Positions 27,621 through 35,668 of a stretch of DNA of 64,000 nucleotides are shown here, piece after piece. This stretch comes from Dermabacteraceae bacterium TAE3-ERU27 (GTDB taxonomy: Bacteria; Actinomycetota; Actinomycetes; Actinomycetales; Dermabacteraceae). The stretch lies in assembly GCA_019218415.1 (NCBI GenBank), contig JAHUUL010000005.1, forward strand, positions 37,209 through 101,208. The letters are read 5' to 3'. Position 1 is the first letter of the stretch. Each line of letters starts with the position of its first letter. The translations under genes were made by a program, and so were the position numbers. A model generated the notes under the pieces. It did no database searches, had not been told where the DNA came from, and saw only the letters and a list, made by a program, of their open reading frames with translations.

Positions 27621-28204
27621 GCGGCGCTTCCTTTCGTCTGGGTGAGGGAATGCACGGCCGCCGCGATCAGCTGCGGGCCGGAGTCAGTCAGGATGGATTC
27701 GGGATGGAACTGCAGCCCCAGCACCGGGGCGTCTTTCGCGCGGGCGGCCATCACCAGATCGCCGATGCGTGCCAGGCAGTCCATTTCCGCCGGAACGGTG
27801 GTGCAACCGAGCGAGTGGTAGCGCGCCACCCGCAGGCCCGGCAGGGCGGAAAAAGCCGGGTCTTGTTTGCCCTGCTTGGTGAGCGTGACCCGGTGGGCCT
27901 GGCCGTGTACCGCGCCGACCGGGCCGACGCATGCCCCGAGGTGTTCCAGCATGGCCTGGAACCCCAGGCAGATCCCCAGCAAGGGCACCTTTCCCCAGGA
28001 TTGGGCCAGCACTTCCATCATGTTTCCGGCCTGGCGCGGATGGCCGGGGCCGGGCGATAGGCAGATCAGATCGGCCTCCTGCCCCAGCACTTCCGCAACG
28101 GGCACGGTATTGCGCATGACCAGCGTGTCAAAGCCCAGGGTTTGGAACTCGCTACGCAGGTTGTAAACGAAAGAATCCTGGTTGTCTAAGAGGAGAACCC
28201 TCAT
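27617..28204 (-). CDS. trpG: Anthranilate synthase component II (glutamine amidotransferase)
   Basis: Supplies ammonia from glutamine to TrpE. 195 residues, a stand-alone class I amidotransferase. The nucleophile is C79 in LLGICLGFQ, and the other two triad members are H167 and E169 in LQFHPES. The N-terminus (LLLDNQDSFVYNL) is typical of TrpG/PabA. Being inside the trp operon, it is called trpG, but it could also serve para-aminobenzoate synthesis if no dedicated pabA exists. Overlaps trpE and trpD by 4 bases each. Confidence 0.95.
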   Translation of the reverse strand: MRVLLLDNQDSFVYNLRSEFQTLGFDTLVMRNTVPVAEVLGQEADLICLSPGPGHPRQAGNMMEVLAQSWGKVPLLGICLGFQAMLEHLGACVGPVGAVHGQAHRVTLTKQGKQDPAFSALPGLRVARYHSLGCTTVPAEMDCLARIGDLVMAARAKDAPVLGLQFHPESILTDSGPQLIAAAVHSLTQTKGSAA

Positions 28205-29748
28205 CGCACTACCTCCACCGTGCGTCCCTGTGCCGCGGCGATAGCGCCCAGCACGGCCATTGCTTTATGTACTGTTTCGTCGGCTTCGGCGCGGGGGTCG
28301 GAATCCCGCACGACCCCGGCCCCGGCCTGCACGTGAGCAACGCCGTCGCGCACGTAGGCAGAGCGAATCACGATGCAGGTGTCCATATCGCCGCTGCCGC
28401 TTAGATAGCCGACGGCCCCGCCGTAAAAGCCACGCCTGCAGCCCTCGGCTGCGCGCAGTAGCGCGGTGGCCGACAATTTGGGTGCTCCCGTCAGCGTGCC
28501 CATGTTCATGCAGGCCCTGTACGCGTCCAAGGCGTCCAGGCCGTCATCGAGTTCGGCCACGACGCGGGACACCAGGTGCATGACGCGGGAGTAACGATCC
28601 ACCCCCAGCAGCTTGTCCACCTTGCGCGTGCCGGGCTTGGCGATCCGGGCCAGGTCGTTGCGCGCCAGGTCCACCAGCATGATGTGTTCCGACAGTTCCT
28701 TCGGGTCGGTGCGCAGGTCAAGCTCGCGCCGGGTGTCCAGTTCGTGCAGGACCTCACCGTCCGCCCCCAGGCCGCGCGGGCGGGTCCCGGCGATCGGATA
28801 CATGCTCACCTCTCCCCCGCTCACCGTCACGGACGCCTCCGGGCTGGCCCCGAACAGCACCTCGTCCGCCGTACGCAGCAGGAACATGTAGGGGCTGGGG
28901 TTTTGCTGGCGCAGCACGCGGTAGGCGGCCACGGGATCGGGGCACGGCAGCGCGAAGGAACGGGAGGGCACCACCTGGTAGATGTCTCCGCTAGCGATGT
29001 GTTCCTGCATCTGCTTCACCCGCGCCATGAAATCGCTATCGCTCATACTGGCCCGGGCGGTAAGTACGGCTCCGGGCTCTTGGCGGGGAGCCGGATCATC
29101 GAGCCTCGGGGCCGCGTGGGATTCGGCTAGCGCAGAGGTTACCCGTTCCTCTAGGGCCGACAGTTTTGTTTCAGCCAGCTCCGGGCTTTCTGCCGCCACG
29201 CTCAGCCGAGCCGTTTGCGCCATGTGGTCTATTTGCACCAGCTCTTCGGCCAGAAGGAAGTAGCAGTCTTCCGGGGTGGCCGCTCCGCCGGTTACGGGCG
29301 GCAGCGCCTCGTAGCTGTCTATGAACTCGTAGGCGAAAGCCCCCGCTAACAGCGGCAGGGTGATGTCGTTTTCCAAACCGTTCCCTAGCGAGGTCAGGAA
29401 ACGCAGAACGTCTAACGGGTTAGGTTCGCGCAAGCGTTTATTTTCGTCGCTGGCTACGCCCCGTGGAAATTCGCAGACCAGACTATTTTCCACACTTTCC
29501 ATAGGGAAAGCGCGGGCCGCCTCAGCACAAACCATTTGCCCCGATTTAGTAACGGGGGTTAGTTTTACCTTGGTTCCCCGACAGGTGATTCTTACACTTG
29601 CCGACAGGACCAACAGTGAACGTTTACTTTCGCGCGTAGTGGTGTCCGCAGATTCCAGCAAAACCGTATCCGGGGCAGCTTCTGTAAGCGCGGTAAATAG
29701 GTTTAAAGCGTCAGCGGAGCAACGCAGTTCGCGCTGGACGATATACAC
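28201..29748 (-). CDS. trpE: Anthranilate synthase component I
   Basis: Makes anthranilate from chorismate; the committed step of tryptophan synthesis. 515 residues. The allosteric tryptophan site motif LLESA is at 30-34 and the NPSPYMFLL segment near 270-280 also belongs to it, so feedback inhibition should be intact. The catalytic core has ARNDLARI and the C-terminal GAPKLSA. The N-terminal half reads close to the enterobacterial TrpE style. GTG start with GAGGAG 7 bases upstream. Preceded by the trpL attenuator, and first structural gene of trpEGD-CF-BA. Confidence 0.95.
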   Translation of the reverse strand: MYIVQRELRCSADALNLFTALTEAAPDTVLLESADTTTRESKRSLLVLSASVRITCRGTKVKLTPVTKSGQMVCAEAARAFPMESVENSLVCEFPRGVASDENKRLREPNPLDVLRFLTSLGNGLENDITLPLLAGAFAYEFIDSYEALPPVTGGAATPEDCYFLLAEELVQIDHMAQTARLSVAAESPELAETKLSALEERVTSALAESHAAPRLDDPAPRQEPGAVLTARASMSDSDFMARVKQMQEHIASGDIYQVVPSRSFALPCPDPVAAYRVLRQQNPSPYMFLLRTADEVLFGASPEASVTVSGGEVSMYPIAGTRPRGLGADGEVLHELDTRRELDLRTDPKELSEHIMLVDLARNDLARIAKPGTRKVDKLLGVDRYSRVMHLVSRVVAELDDGLDALDAYRACMNMGTLTGAPKLSATALLRAAEGCRRGFYGGAVGYLSGSGDMDTCIVIRSAYVRDGVAHVQAGAGVVRDSDPRAEADETVHKAMAVLGAIAAAQGRTVEVVR

Positions 29749-29813
29749 AAAAAGCTCCTCGCGGTAAGTATTACTTCAATGGGTAATCCGCACGGGAGCT
29801 TGTTTATGTAAAC

Positions 29814-29878
29814 GGGCCCGCCATGCGGCGAGCCCAGTTTTGTACGACAGATTTGGCGGCCCGCCTAGGAAGCGAGCC
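29814..29878 (-). promoter_or_regulatory. trp attenuator (alternative RNA hairpins)
   Basis: On the minus strand four segments can pair alternatively. Segment 1 is GGCTCGC (29878-29872), overlapping the last Trp codon of trpL. Segment 2 is GGCGGGCC (29865-29858), starting at the trpL stop. Segment 3 is GGGCTCGCC (29835-29827), and segment 4 is GGCGGGCCC (29822-29814). 1 pairs with 2, 2 with 3 (antiterminator) and 3 with 4 (9-bp terminator stem, 4-base loop ATGC/GCAT, then GTTTA). Ribosomes stalled at the Trp codons cover segment 1, freeing 2 to pair with 3 and preventing termination. The U-run after the stem is short, the weak point of the model. Confidence 0.85.
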
Positions 29879-29906
29879 ACCACCAGTTAAGGGAAACCGT
29901 CGTCAT
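29865..29906 (-). CDS. trpL: trp operon leader peptide with three tandem Trp codons
   Basis: A 13-codon frame too short for routine gene finders: MTTVSLNWWWLAS then TAG. Three consecutive TGG codons at 29885-29877 sense charged tRNA-Trp. It ends 116 bases before trpE, with the stop inside the loop of the 1:2 hairpin. No Shine-Dalgarno is seen, but TAGTCT lies 6 bases before the ATG, so translation from a leaderless mRNA is likely. High confidence because the codon run, the position and the alternative hairpins agree. Confidence 0.9.
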   Translation of the reverse strand: MTTVSLNWWWLAS

Positions 29907-29912
29907 GCTGTG

Positions 29913-29941
29913 AGACTAACGCTTCTTCGGGAAGAACACAA
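29913..29941 (-). promoter_or_regulatory. Putative trp operon promoter
   Basis: Minus strand: TTGTGT (29941-29936), 17 bases, TAGTCT (29918-29913), then 6 bases to the trpL ATG. This implies a leaderless transcript. Confidence 0.5.
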
Positions 29942-29962
29942 GCCTGACCTTTACATTTGGTA

Positions 29963-29976
29963 ACAAATACATTTGT
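29963..29976. promoter_or_regulatory. Palindrome upstream of the trp promoter, possible operator
   Basis: ACAAATACATTTGT, perfect apart from its AC centre (6-bp arms), about 22 bases upstream of the putative trp -35 box and beyond the end of lsr2. Candidate repressor or activator site, or an A/T-rich Lsr2-bound patch. Confidence 0.35.
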
Positions 29977-29987
29977 CGGCAAAGCGA

Positions 29988-30023
29988 AGGCGGCCGCCCC
30001 CGACATAGTCGGAGCGGCCGCCT
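29988..30023 (-). terminator. Hairpin after lsr2, probable terminator
   Basis: Perfect 10-bp stem AGGCGGCCGC (29988-29997) with GCGGCCGCCT (30014-30023), extended by CCGAC/GTCGG inside. On the lsr2 strand it is followed by TTCGCTTTG, a weak T-run. Confidence 0.7.
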
Positions 30024-30050
30024 CACGAACCGGGTTTAACCCAGCACGAC

Positions 30051-30374
30051 TCAGTGAGCGTCCAGGTACATCTTGCGTACGTCAGCGGAGATGCGACCAC
30101 GCTCGGATACCGGAATGTTGTTTTCGCGGGCCCAGCGGCGAATCTCGGAGTTCTGCGAGCCGCCACCGGAAACGGGGCCGGTGCCACGGCGGGCACGGCC
30201 GCCCACGCGACGAGCCGCAGCCAGCCACGGAGTCAGCGCCTCGCGCAGCTTCGCGGCATTATCTTCGTTCAGGTCGATCTCGTAATTGACACCGTCCAGA
30301 CCGAAATTAACAGTTTCGGCCGCGTCGGTGCCGTCGATATCATCGACTAGAACAACGTGCGTCTTGCGCGCCAT
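30051..30374 (-). CDS. lsr2: Nucleoid-associated silencer Lsr2
   Basis: DNA-bridging protein that coats A/T-rich regions and silences horizontally acquired genes in actinobacteria. 107 residues. The N-terminal dimerisation part has VVLVDDIDGTDAAETV and the acidic beta strands; the C-terminal DNA-binding domain contains the hook RGR in SERGRISADV near residue 92-96. A flexible Gly/Arg linker is present. Start at 30374 with AAGGAGA upstream. Likely targets here are the A/T-richer exported-protein region at 3-5 kb, the lipoprotein gene and the trp leader. Downstream of the lysS group on the same strand. Confidence 0.95.
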   Translation of the reverse strand: MARKTHVVLVDDIDGTDAAETVNFGLDGVNYEIDLNEDNAAKLREALTPWLAAARRVGGRARRGTGPVSGGGSQNSEIRRWARENNIPVSERGRISADVRKMYLDAH

Positions 30375-30469
30375 GAGCGATTCTCCTTTTTCTGGTGGCG
30401 AAGTACAATACTATACTCTCCAACTAATGGAGTTTCCGCAACCCCATAAAGAAACCACAATAGATCTTT

Positions 30470-30637
30470 TTAAGAACTCTTGGAGTTTCCTTCTTGGTAC
30501 TCACTTTCAACCCTGGCATCTTCCTCACGCTGTTTCCTATCGGCGGAGAGCAGGGCGCGCATAGTAAACCAAAACAGCAGGCCAACCCCGAGCGAAGGAA
30601 CTAACGCTCCCAGCTCGAACCAGAAACCGCTTCCCAT
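30470..30637 (-). CDS. 55-residue small membrane protein between lysS and lsr2
   Basis: ATG at 30637, TAA at 30470-30472. One hydrophobic helix (LVPSLGVGLLFWFTMRALL) at about 12-30 is followed by a charged tail (ADRKQREEDARVESEY). The start lies 5 bases after the lysS stop, which suggests translational coupling. I recall similarly short GVGLLFWF-type proteins next to lysS/lsr2 in other actinobacteria, so it is probably a real conserved gene; it is too short for most automatic annotation. Function unknown. Confidence 0.75.
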   Translation of the reverse strand: MGSGFWFELGALVPSLGVGLLFWFTMRALLSADRKQREEDARVESEYQEGNSKSS

Positions 30638-30642
30638 AGCGT

Positions 30643-32190
30643 TTATTTTTCGCTTTCGGAGGAATCCGACTGGGCGGGCTTAACTAGCGGGAACAAAATG
30701 GTTTCCCGAATACCGTAACCGGTAAGCGCCATCAAAAGGCGATCCAGCCCCATTCCCATACCGCCGGTCGGGGGCATGGCGAATTCCATGGCGGTCAGGA
30801 AGTCCTCATCCAGGCGCATCGCCTCATCGTCGCCGGCAGCGGCCAGGCGCGCCTGCGTCTCGAACCGTTCACGCTGCACAACCGGGTCCACCAGCTCGGA
30901 GTAGCCGGTGGCGAGCTCGAAGCCGCGCACGTACAGGTCCCACTTCTCCACTACGCCCGGCTTCTCGCGATGCGCGCGCACCAGCGGGGACGTCTCGACC
31001 GGGAAGTCGCAGACGAAGGTAGGCGCGTACAGGGAATCGCCGAGGCGGTGCTCGAACAGTTCCTCCACCAGCTTGCCGTGACCGTACTTGGGGTGGTCCA
31101 GGTCAAGCTCGAGCGAACGGGCGATGGCGCGCAGTTCCTCGACGCTCGTTTCCGGCGTAATTTCCTGGCCGAGAGATTCCGAGAGCGATTCGTACATGGA
31201 CAGCCACTGCCACTCGCCCGAAAGATCGTATTCGCTGCCGTCGTTGAGGGTGACCACCTGGCCGCCGCAGGCCGCTTCCGCCGCCTCCTGCACCAGGGAG
31301 CGGGTCAGTTCCGCGATCGAATGGTAGTCACCGTAGGCCTGGTACGCCTCCAGCATCGCGAACTCGGGCGAATGCGTGGAGTCGGCACCCTCGTTACGGA
31401 AGTTGCGGTTGATCTCGAACACGCGCTCGGCACCGCCAACGGCGGCGCGCTTAAGGAACAGTTCCGGGGCGATGCGCAGGAACAGTTCCAGATCGAAAGC
31501 GTTCATGTGCGTGGTGAAGGGGCGGGCCGCAGCGCCGGAGGGGATGGTCTGCAGCATCGGAGTTTCGATCTCCATGAAGTCGCGGCGATGGAACGACTCG
31601 CGCAGGCTGCGCACCACTGCCGGGCGCATGCGCGCCATCTGACGCGCTTCCGGACGCACGATCAGATCGACGTAGCGCTGACGCACCCGCGCCTCTTCGC
31701 TGGGCTGCGCGTGCAGCACGGGGAGCGGCCGGATGGCCTTGGCGGCCATACGCCATTCCTTAGCGAAAACGCTCAGCTCGCCGCGGCGGGAGGTGCCGAT
31801 GGTGCCGGCCACGAACAGGTGATCGCCCAGGTCAACGTCGGCCTTGAACGCCGCTAGGCGCTCTTCCCCGACCTCGGCCAGGCTCAGCATTACCTGCAGC
31901 CGGTTGCCCTCGCCGTCCTGGAGGGTTGCGAAGCAAAGTTTGCCGGTGTTGCGCTGGAAAACCACGCGCCCCGCCACGCCCAGCTCCCGGCCGGTGTCCT
32001 CACCGGCGGGCAGGGTGCCGTCGGCCAGCTGCGGATCGTATTCCGCACGCACGGCCGCGATGGTGGTGGTTACCGGCACCGCGACCGGGTAGGCCTCCTC
32101 GCCGCGGGCCAGCAGGCGTTCCCGCTTGGCCTTACGGACGGCAATCTGATCGGACGTATTAAGGTTGGGGGCATTTTCGGCAGAACTCAT
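30643..32190 (-). CDS. lysS: Lysyl-tRNA synthetase, class II
   Basis: Charges tRNA-Lys. 515 residues from the ATG at 32190. An N-terminal OB-fold anticodon-binding domain (about 70-180; [21 protein letters not shown]) precedes the class II core with motif 2 ([14 protein letters not shown]) and motif 3 ([13 protein letters not shown]). An earlier in-frame start at 32271 would run into panC, so the ATG just after panC is preferred. The protein is the class II type, in the same transcriptional run as panC (13-base gap) and the small membrane protein. Confidence 0.95.
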   Translation of the reverse strand: MSSAENAPNLNTSDQIAVRKAKRERLLARGEEAYPVAVPVTTTIAAVRAEYDPQLADGTLPAGEDTGRELGVAGRVVFQRNTGKLCFATLQDGEGNRLQVMLSLAEVGEERLAAFKADVDLGDHLFVAGTIGTSRRGELSVFAKEWRMAAKAIRPLPVLHAQPSEEARVRQRYVDLIVRPEARQMARMRPAVVRSLRESFHRRDFMEIETPMLQTIPSGAAARPFTTHMNAFDLELFLRIAPELFLKRAAVGGAERVFEINRNFRNEGADSTHSPEFAMLEAYQAYGDYHSIAELTRSLVQEAAEAACGGQVVTLNDGSEYDLSGEWQWLSMYESLSESLGQEITPETSVEELRAIARSLELDLDHPKYGHGKLVEELFEHRLGDSLYAPTFVCDFPVETSPLVRAHREKPGVVEKWDLYVRGFELATGYSELVDPVVQRERFETQARLAAAGDDEAMRLDEDFLTAMEFAMPPTGGMGMGLDRLLMALTGYGIRETILFPLVKPAQSDSSESEK

Positions 32191-32203
32191 GCGGCTAATT
32201 CTC

Positions 32204-33037
32204 TCACTCTCCGGCACGCAAATGCACAATAGTGTTATCCAAAAGTCGCGTGCCTCCCACGCGCGCGGCAATCATCACCAAAGCCTCGCCGCTAAAGGAC
32301 TCATCAATCTGCGCAAAGGTGCGATGATCCAGCACCGCCGTGTAATCCCAGTCCAGGTCAGCACGGTTATCTGCCACGGCGCGCAGCACCGCAGCGGTAT
32401 TCGGGGCGGCGGCTTCCGCAGCCCTCACTAGGCGGCTCAAGCCAAGCGCCGCTTTTCTTTCTTCGGCGCTCAGGTAAATATTGCGGCTAGAAAGCGCCAA
32501 ACCATCGTCAGCGCGCGCAATCGGAACGGCTTCCAGGGTGAGCGGCAGATTAAGGTCTTCCACCAACGAGCGAATAATAAATAGCTGCTGGGCATCCTTT
32601 TGCCCAAAAATAGCCACGTCCGGCGCGGTAAGCGTGAAGAGTTTGGTCACCACCGTGGCCACCCCGTCGAAGTGACCGGGGCGAATCGCGCCCTCGAACA
32701 GGGTGGCGATCTCACCGCAGGTGACGCTGACGCGCGGCGGCAGCACCGGGTACATGTCGGCCACCTCCGGTGCGAACACCAAATCAGCGGTTCCCGCCAA
32801 AGTTGCCAGATCCGCCTCCAGATCGCGCGGGTAGCGCTCGAAGTCTTCTCCGGGGCCGAACTGGAGCGGGTTCACGAAGATAGAGACGATCACGTGATCC
32901 GCGATTTCCCGGGCGCGGCGCACCAGCGTCATGTGGCCGTCGTGCAGCGCCCCCATCGTCGGCACCAGCGCCACCTTCCCGGTCAGTTCGGCGCGCGCGG
33001 CACGCAACTCGTCGGGCGTGGTAACAACCTTGGTCAT
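32204..33037 (-). CDS. panC: Pantothenate synthetase
   Basis: ATP-dependent joining of pantoate and beta-alanine to pantothenate, the precursor of CoA. 277 residues. The nucleotidyl-transfer motifs are intact: [15 protein letters not shown] near 28-41, [16 protein letters not shown] near 145, and [11 protein letters not shown] near 180. Start at the ATG at 33037 with AAGGAAACTGAA upstream; the frame stays open far into the neighbouring gene. panD is 25 kb away at 57.8 kb, and no panB is in the window. Follows the DUF2520 gene after 46 bases. Confidence 0.94.
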   Translation of the reverse strand: MTKVVTTPDELRAARAELTGKVALVPTMGALHDGHMTLVRRAREIADHVIVSIFVNPLQFGPGEDFERYPRDLEADLATLAGTADLVFAPEVADMYPVLPPRVSVTCGEIATLFEGAIRPGHFDGVATVVTKLFTLTAPDVAIFGQKDAQQLFIIRSLVEDLNLPLTLEAVPIARADDGLALSSRNIYLSAEERKAALGLSRLVRAAEAAAPNTAAVLRAVADNRADLDWDYTAVLDHRTFAQIDESFSGEALVMIAARVGGTRLLDNTIVHLRAGE

Positions 33038-33083
33038 TTCAGTTTCCTTACACACGTGGGCAATGAAAAATAACGGGCTTCTC

Positions 33084-33968
33084 TTAGTCGGTTTCCAGCG
33101 CCGACAGCAGGGCCGCGCGCTGTTCGGCGCTGATTGCACCCGCCGCGTAGGCAACCTCGGTGGTGGCGCGCGAAAGATCGCGATAGGTGCGTTGCACATC
33201 GGGAGCGACTTCTCCCAGGCACTCCAGGTGGCTGGCTACCGTGCCCGCATCGCCGCGCGCCACCGGCCCCGTGAGCGCGCCTATTCCCCGCCCCAGGGAT
33301 TCCTGCAGAGCGGCGCTGAGAAGCGGCGTTAGGAAACGGCCCGGTTCGTCGATGCCGATGCTACGCAGGGTTTCCCGAGACTGTTCCACCAGCGTGACCA
33401 GGTGGTTTGCCCCGTGCGCGAGGGCGGCGTGATAGAGCGGGCGGTCCGCCTCCGCAATCGTGAACGGCTCCCCGCCGATCTCTACCGCGAGCGCCTGCGC
33501 TATCGGCAGGAACGCGGCGCGCGCGGTGACGGCGAACGGGCAGCCCTGCAGGCGCGGCAGGTCGATGCTGGTGCCGGTGAACGTCATGGCGGGGTGCAGC
33601 GCTATCGCGATCGCCCCCGCTTTCTCGGCGGGCGCAAGCACCTGGGTGCCGTAGCGGCCCGAGGTGTGCAGCACTATCTGCCCGCCCGGAATCAACCCGG
33701 CCTCCGCCGCACCGCTCACCAACGGGCCAAGCTGATCGTCCGGCACCGCGAGCAGCACCACCTCGCTGCGTTCCCAGATGGCGGGGGCGTCCAGCAGCGG
33801 CACGCCCTGGAGCAGCAGTTCGGCGCGTTCCCGGGACGCCTCGGAGACGGCGTAGGCCCCGGTGATCGCGTGTCCCTGTGCACGCAGGGCGGAGCCGAGA
33901 ACGGCCCCGACCCTGCCCGCACCGATAATGCCAATCCCCATGCGGGAGGCCGGATGCACTGTAGTCAC
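33084..33968 (-). CDS. Rossmann-like/DUF2520 protein, possible ketopantoate-reductase-like enzyme
   Basis: 294 residues. The N-terminal Rossmann domain begins with IGIIGAGRVGAVLGSAL near 11-27 and the C-terminal DUF2520 helical domain follows (from about 130). These proteins resemble ketopantoate reductase (PanE) and ProC in fold and often sit directly before panC in actinobacteria. A pantoate-forming role is therefore plausible, but not shown. The GTG at 33968 overlaps the stop of the upstream PH gene by 4 bases; an internal ATG at 33941 (MGIGIIG) is an alternative start. Confidence 0.8.
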   Translation of the reverse strand: MTTVHPASRMGIGIIGAGRVGAVLGSALRAQGHAITGAYAVSEASRERAELLLQGVPLLDAPAIWERSEVVLLAVPDDQLGPLVSGAAEAGLIPGGQIVLHTSGRYGTQVLAPAEKAGAIAIALHPAMTFTGTSIDLPRLQGCPFAVTARAAFLPIAQALAVEIGGEPFTIAEADRPLYHAALAHGANHLVTLVEQSRETLRSIGIDEPGRFLTPLLSAALQESLGRGIGALTGPVARGDAGTVASHLECLGEVAPDVQRTYRDLSRATTEVAYAAGAISAEQRAALLSALETD

Positions 33969-35668
33969 GAGGTGAGGCTACCAACTTCGGGCTGGGATGA
34001 TTCCGCTTTGATCCGCTGCTGACGTGCCTTTTCCATCTCATTGTGGGTGGGGAGGGCACGCGCCGGGAGAGGCCAGCTGTCGTAGTCGCGGTAGCGACGC
34101 TCGGTGGCGGCGCTGCGCTCCATCTCAGCCAGCAACCTGAGCGCGTCCAGGGCGGGTAGATCCTGCGCAGTAACGCTGTTTTCGTCTCCCCCCGTGTAGG
34201 AGAGCACAGTAGCGCTGCCGAGGCGCCTGGCGAGCGGCCCCTGCGAAAGGGTCACCGACTGCACCCTATCGCGCGGAAGCACCTCCACTTTAGGCACCAG
34301 CCAGCCGCTGGTGGTGAGCAGGGCACGCTCCGTCAGGTAGATGCCGGTGCGGTGGTTATCGAACGGGCTGAGCCAGCGCGCCCCCGGAACGGCGCGGGTG
34401 TCGAGAGCCGCGCCGACGTCGCTTGCCAGCAGGGTGTCCAGCAGCGGCATCAGTTCCTCGCCCCGGTGCCCCTCGATCTTAGGCAGCAGGTAGGCGAGGG
34501 TGGTCTCCAACTCCTCGCGGGTGGCTACCGGCAGCAGGTAGTCGAGGGATTCCTCCTCAAGAGACTCCATGAATCCGTTGGAAGCCACGGTGACCTTCAG
34601 CCGATACCAGCCCATGATGCGCCAGAAGATCGGCTGCTCGATAGCCACCGCCTGCACCCTGTCGGGCGCGATGTTGTGGGTAGAGGTCGAAGTGAGGCCG
34701 CGCCGTACCCGGATGGATTTCGGAGTCAGGCGGGCGACGAAGCCCCAGCCCGCGTTGAGGCGTTTCATGATGCTGGTGAAGATCGACCAGACCACAACCA
34801 GTGACACCACGCCGACCCCGTAACCGGCATCGAACCAGTCGGACAGCAGCCAGTAAAGGGACAAAACCAGCAATGCCAGCTGGAGCGGCAGCAGAAGCAG
34901 GAACTTGATGTCGCGCAGGTTCGACAGCAGCAGGCGGCGCTGCGGGACCTCGCTCAGCAGCACACCGTCGGTGACGCCGTCGCGCATGGCGCTGCGCAGC
35001 GCCTCGCGTTTCCCGGCCGGTTTGGCGGGGGCGATTTCCTCGGTGCCGTCCACCGGCGAGGCCAAATCCGACTCTGCAACGGTAGCCCCCGCATCGGTAT
35101 CCGTCAGGTTCTCCTGCGATTCCTCTTGCGAGGTCTCCTGGCCTGCGGAGCGTTCGATGTCGCGCATGGCGATGTCGAGCAGCTCCTCCCGGATACGTTC
35201 CGCGTCGGCGTTCCTGACGTAAGAGAGGGTGAAGTCGTCGCCGCTCCCCACAACCTCGACCTTCACTTTCGCCAGGCCAAGGATACGGGGCAGGAAGGGA
35301 CGGCCGATCTCTACCGACTCGATCTTGTCGCGGTTGGCGAGCGACTGGGTGCGGGTGAACAGGCCGGAGCGTACCTCTAGCCCTTTCTCGGGGTTCACCC
35401 GGTAGCTGTAGCGGCGCCAAGAAAGATATCCCAGGCCGATCGCCAGCAGGGTCAGCCCGAGAGCAAAAACCAGGACGAACAGCACGAGATTCTCCAGTTC
35501 GCCCCTCCCTTTCTGGGCCGCCTCGCCGCCTTTGAACAGGAGCAGAGCCAAAGGCGCGACGAGGGCCTGCCAGGAGTCGAGCAGTGGGCTGAGCCTGCTG
35601 GTGCGGGAGAAGCCGGGGCTCAGCTGCCAGGGGTTTTCTTCGCGCGGGGGGCGGTTCTTCTTGCTCAT
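33965..35668 (-). CDS. Multi-PH-domain membrane protein (bPH2/YdbT-like)
   Basis: 567 residues with four or so hydrophobic segments (around 30-45, 60-85, 250-270 and 290-300) and repeated bacterial PH (bPH2, DUF304) domains, for example SLANRDKIESVEIGRPFLP near 110-130, SIRVRRGLTSTSTHNIAPDRVQ near 320 and LPRDRVQSVTLSQGPLARR near 480. The pair with the smaller bPH2 gene just upstream matches the YdbS-YdbT pair of Bacillus subtilis, which protects against some bacteriocins; that function is inferred, not seen. Overlaps neighbours by 4 bases on each side, so the three genes are coupled. Confidence 0.85.
   Translation of the reverse strand: MSKKNRPPREENPWQLSPGFSRTSRLSPLLDSWQALVAPLALLLFKGGEAAQKGRGELENLVLFVLVFALGLTLLAIGLGYLSWRRYSYRVNPEKGLEVRSGLFTRTQSLANRDKIESVEIGRPFLPRILGLAKVKVEVVGSGDDFTLSYVRNADAERIREELLDIAMRDIERSAGQETSQEESQENLTDTDAGATVAESDLASPVDGTEEIAPAKPAGKREALRSAMRDGVTDGVLLSEVPQRRLLLSNLRDIKFLLLLPLQLALLVLSLYWLLSDWFDAGYGVGVVSLVVVWSIFTSIMKRLNAGWGFVARLTPKSIRVRRGLTSTSTHNIAPDRVQAVAIEQPIFWRIMGWYRLKVTVASNGFMESLEEESLDYLLPVATREELETTLAYLLPKIEGHRGEELMPLLDTLLASDVGAALDTRAVPGARWLSPFDNHRTGIYLTERALLTTSGWLVPKVEVLPRDRVQSVTLSQGPLARRLGSATVLSYTGGDENSVTAQDLPALDALRLLAEMERSAATERRYRDYDSWPLPARALPTHNEMEKARQQRIKAESSQPEVGSLTS

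Noticed and set aside
33038..33199. Longer N-terminus of PanC
   Set aside because: The extension has no PanC similarity and runs into the DUF2520 gene; the ATG at 33037 has a good Shine-Dalgarno.
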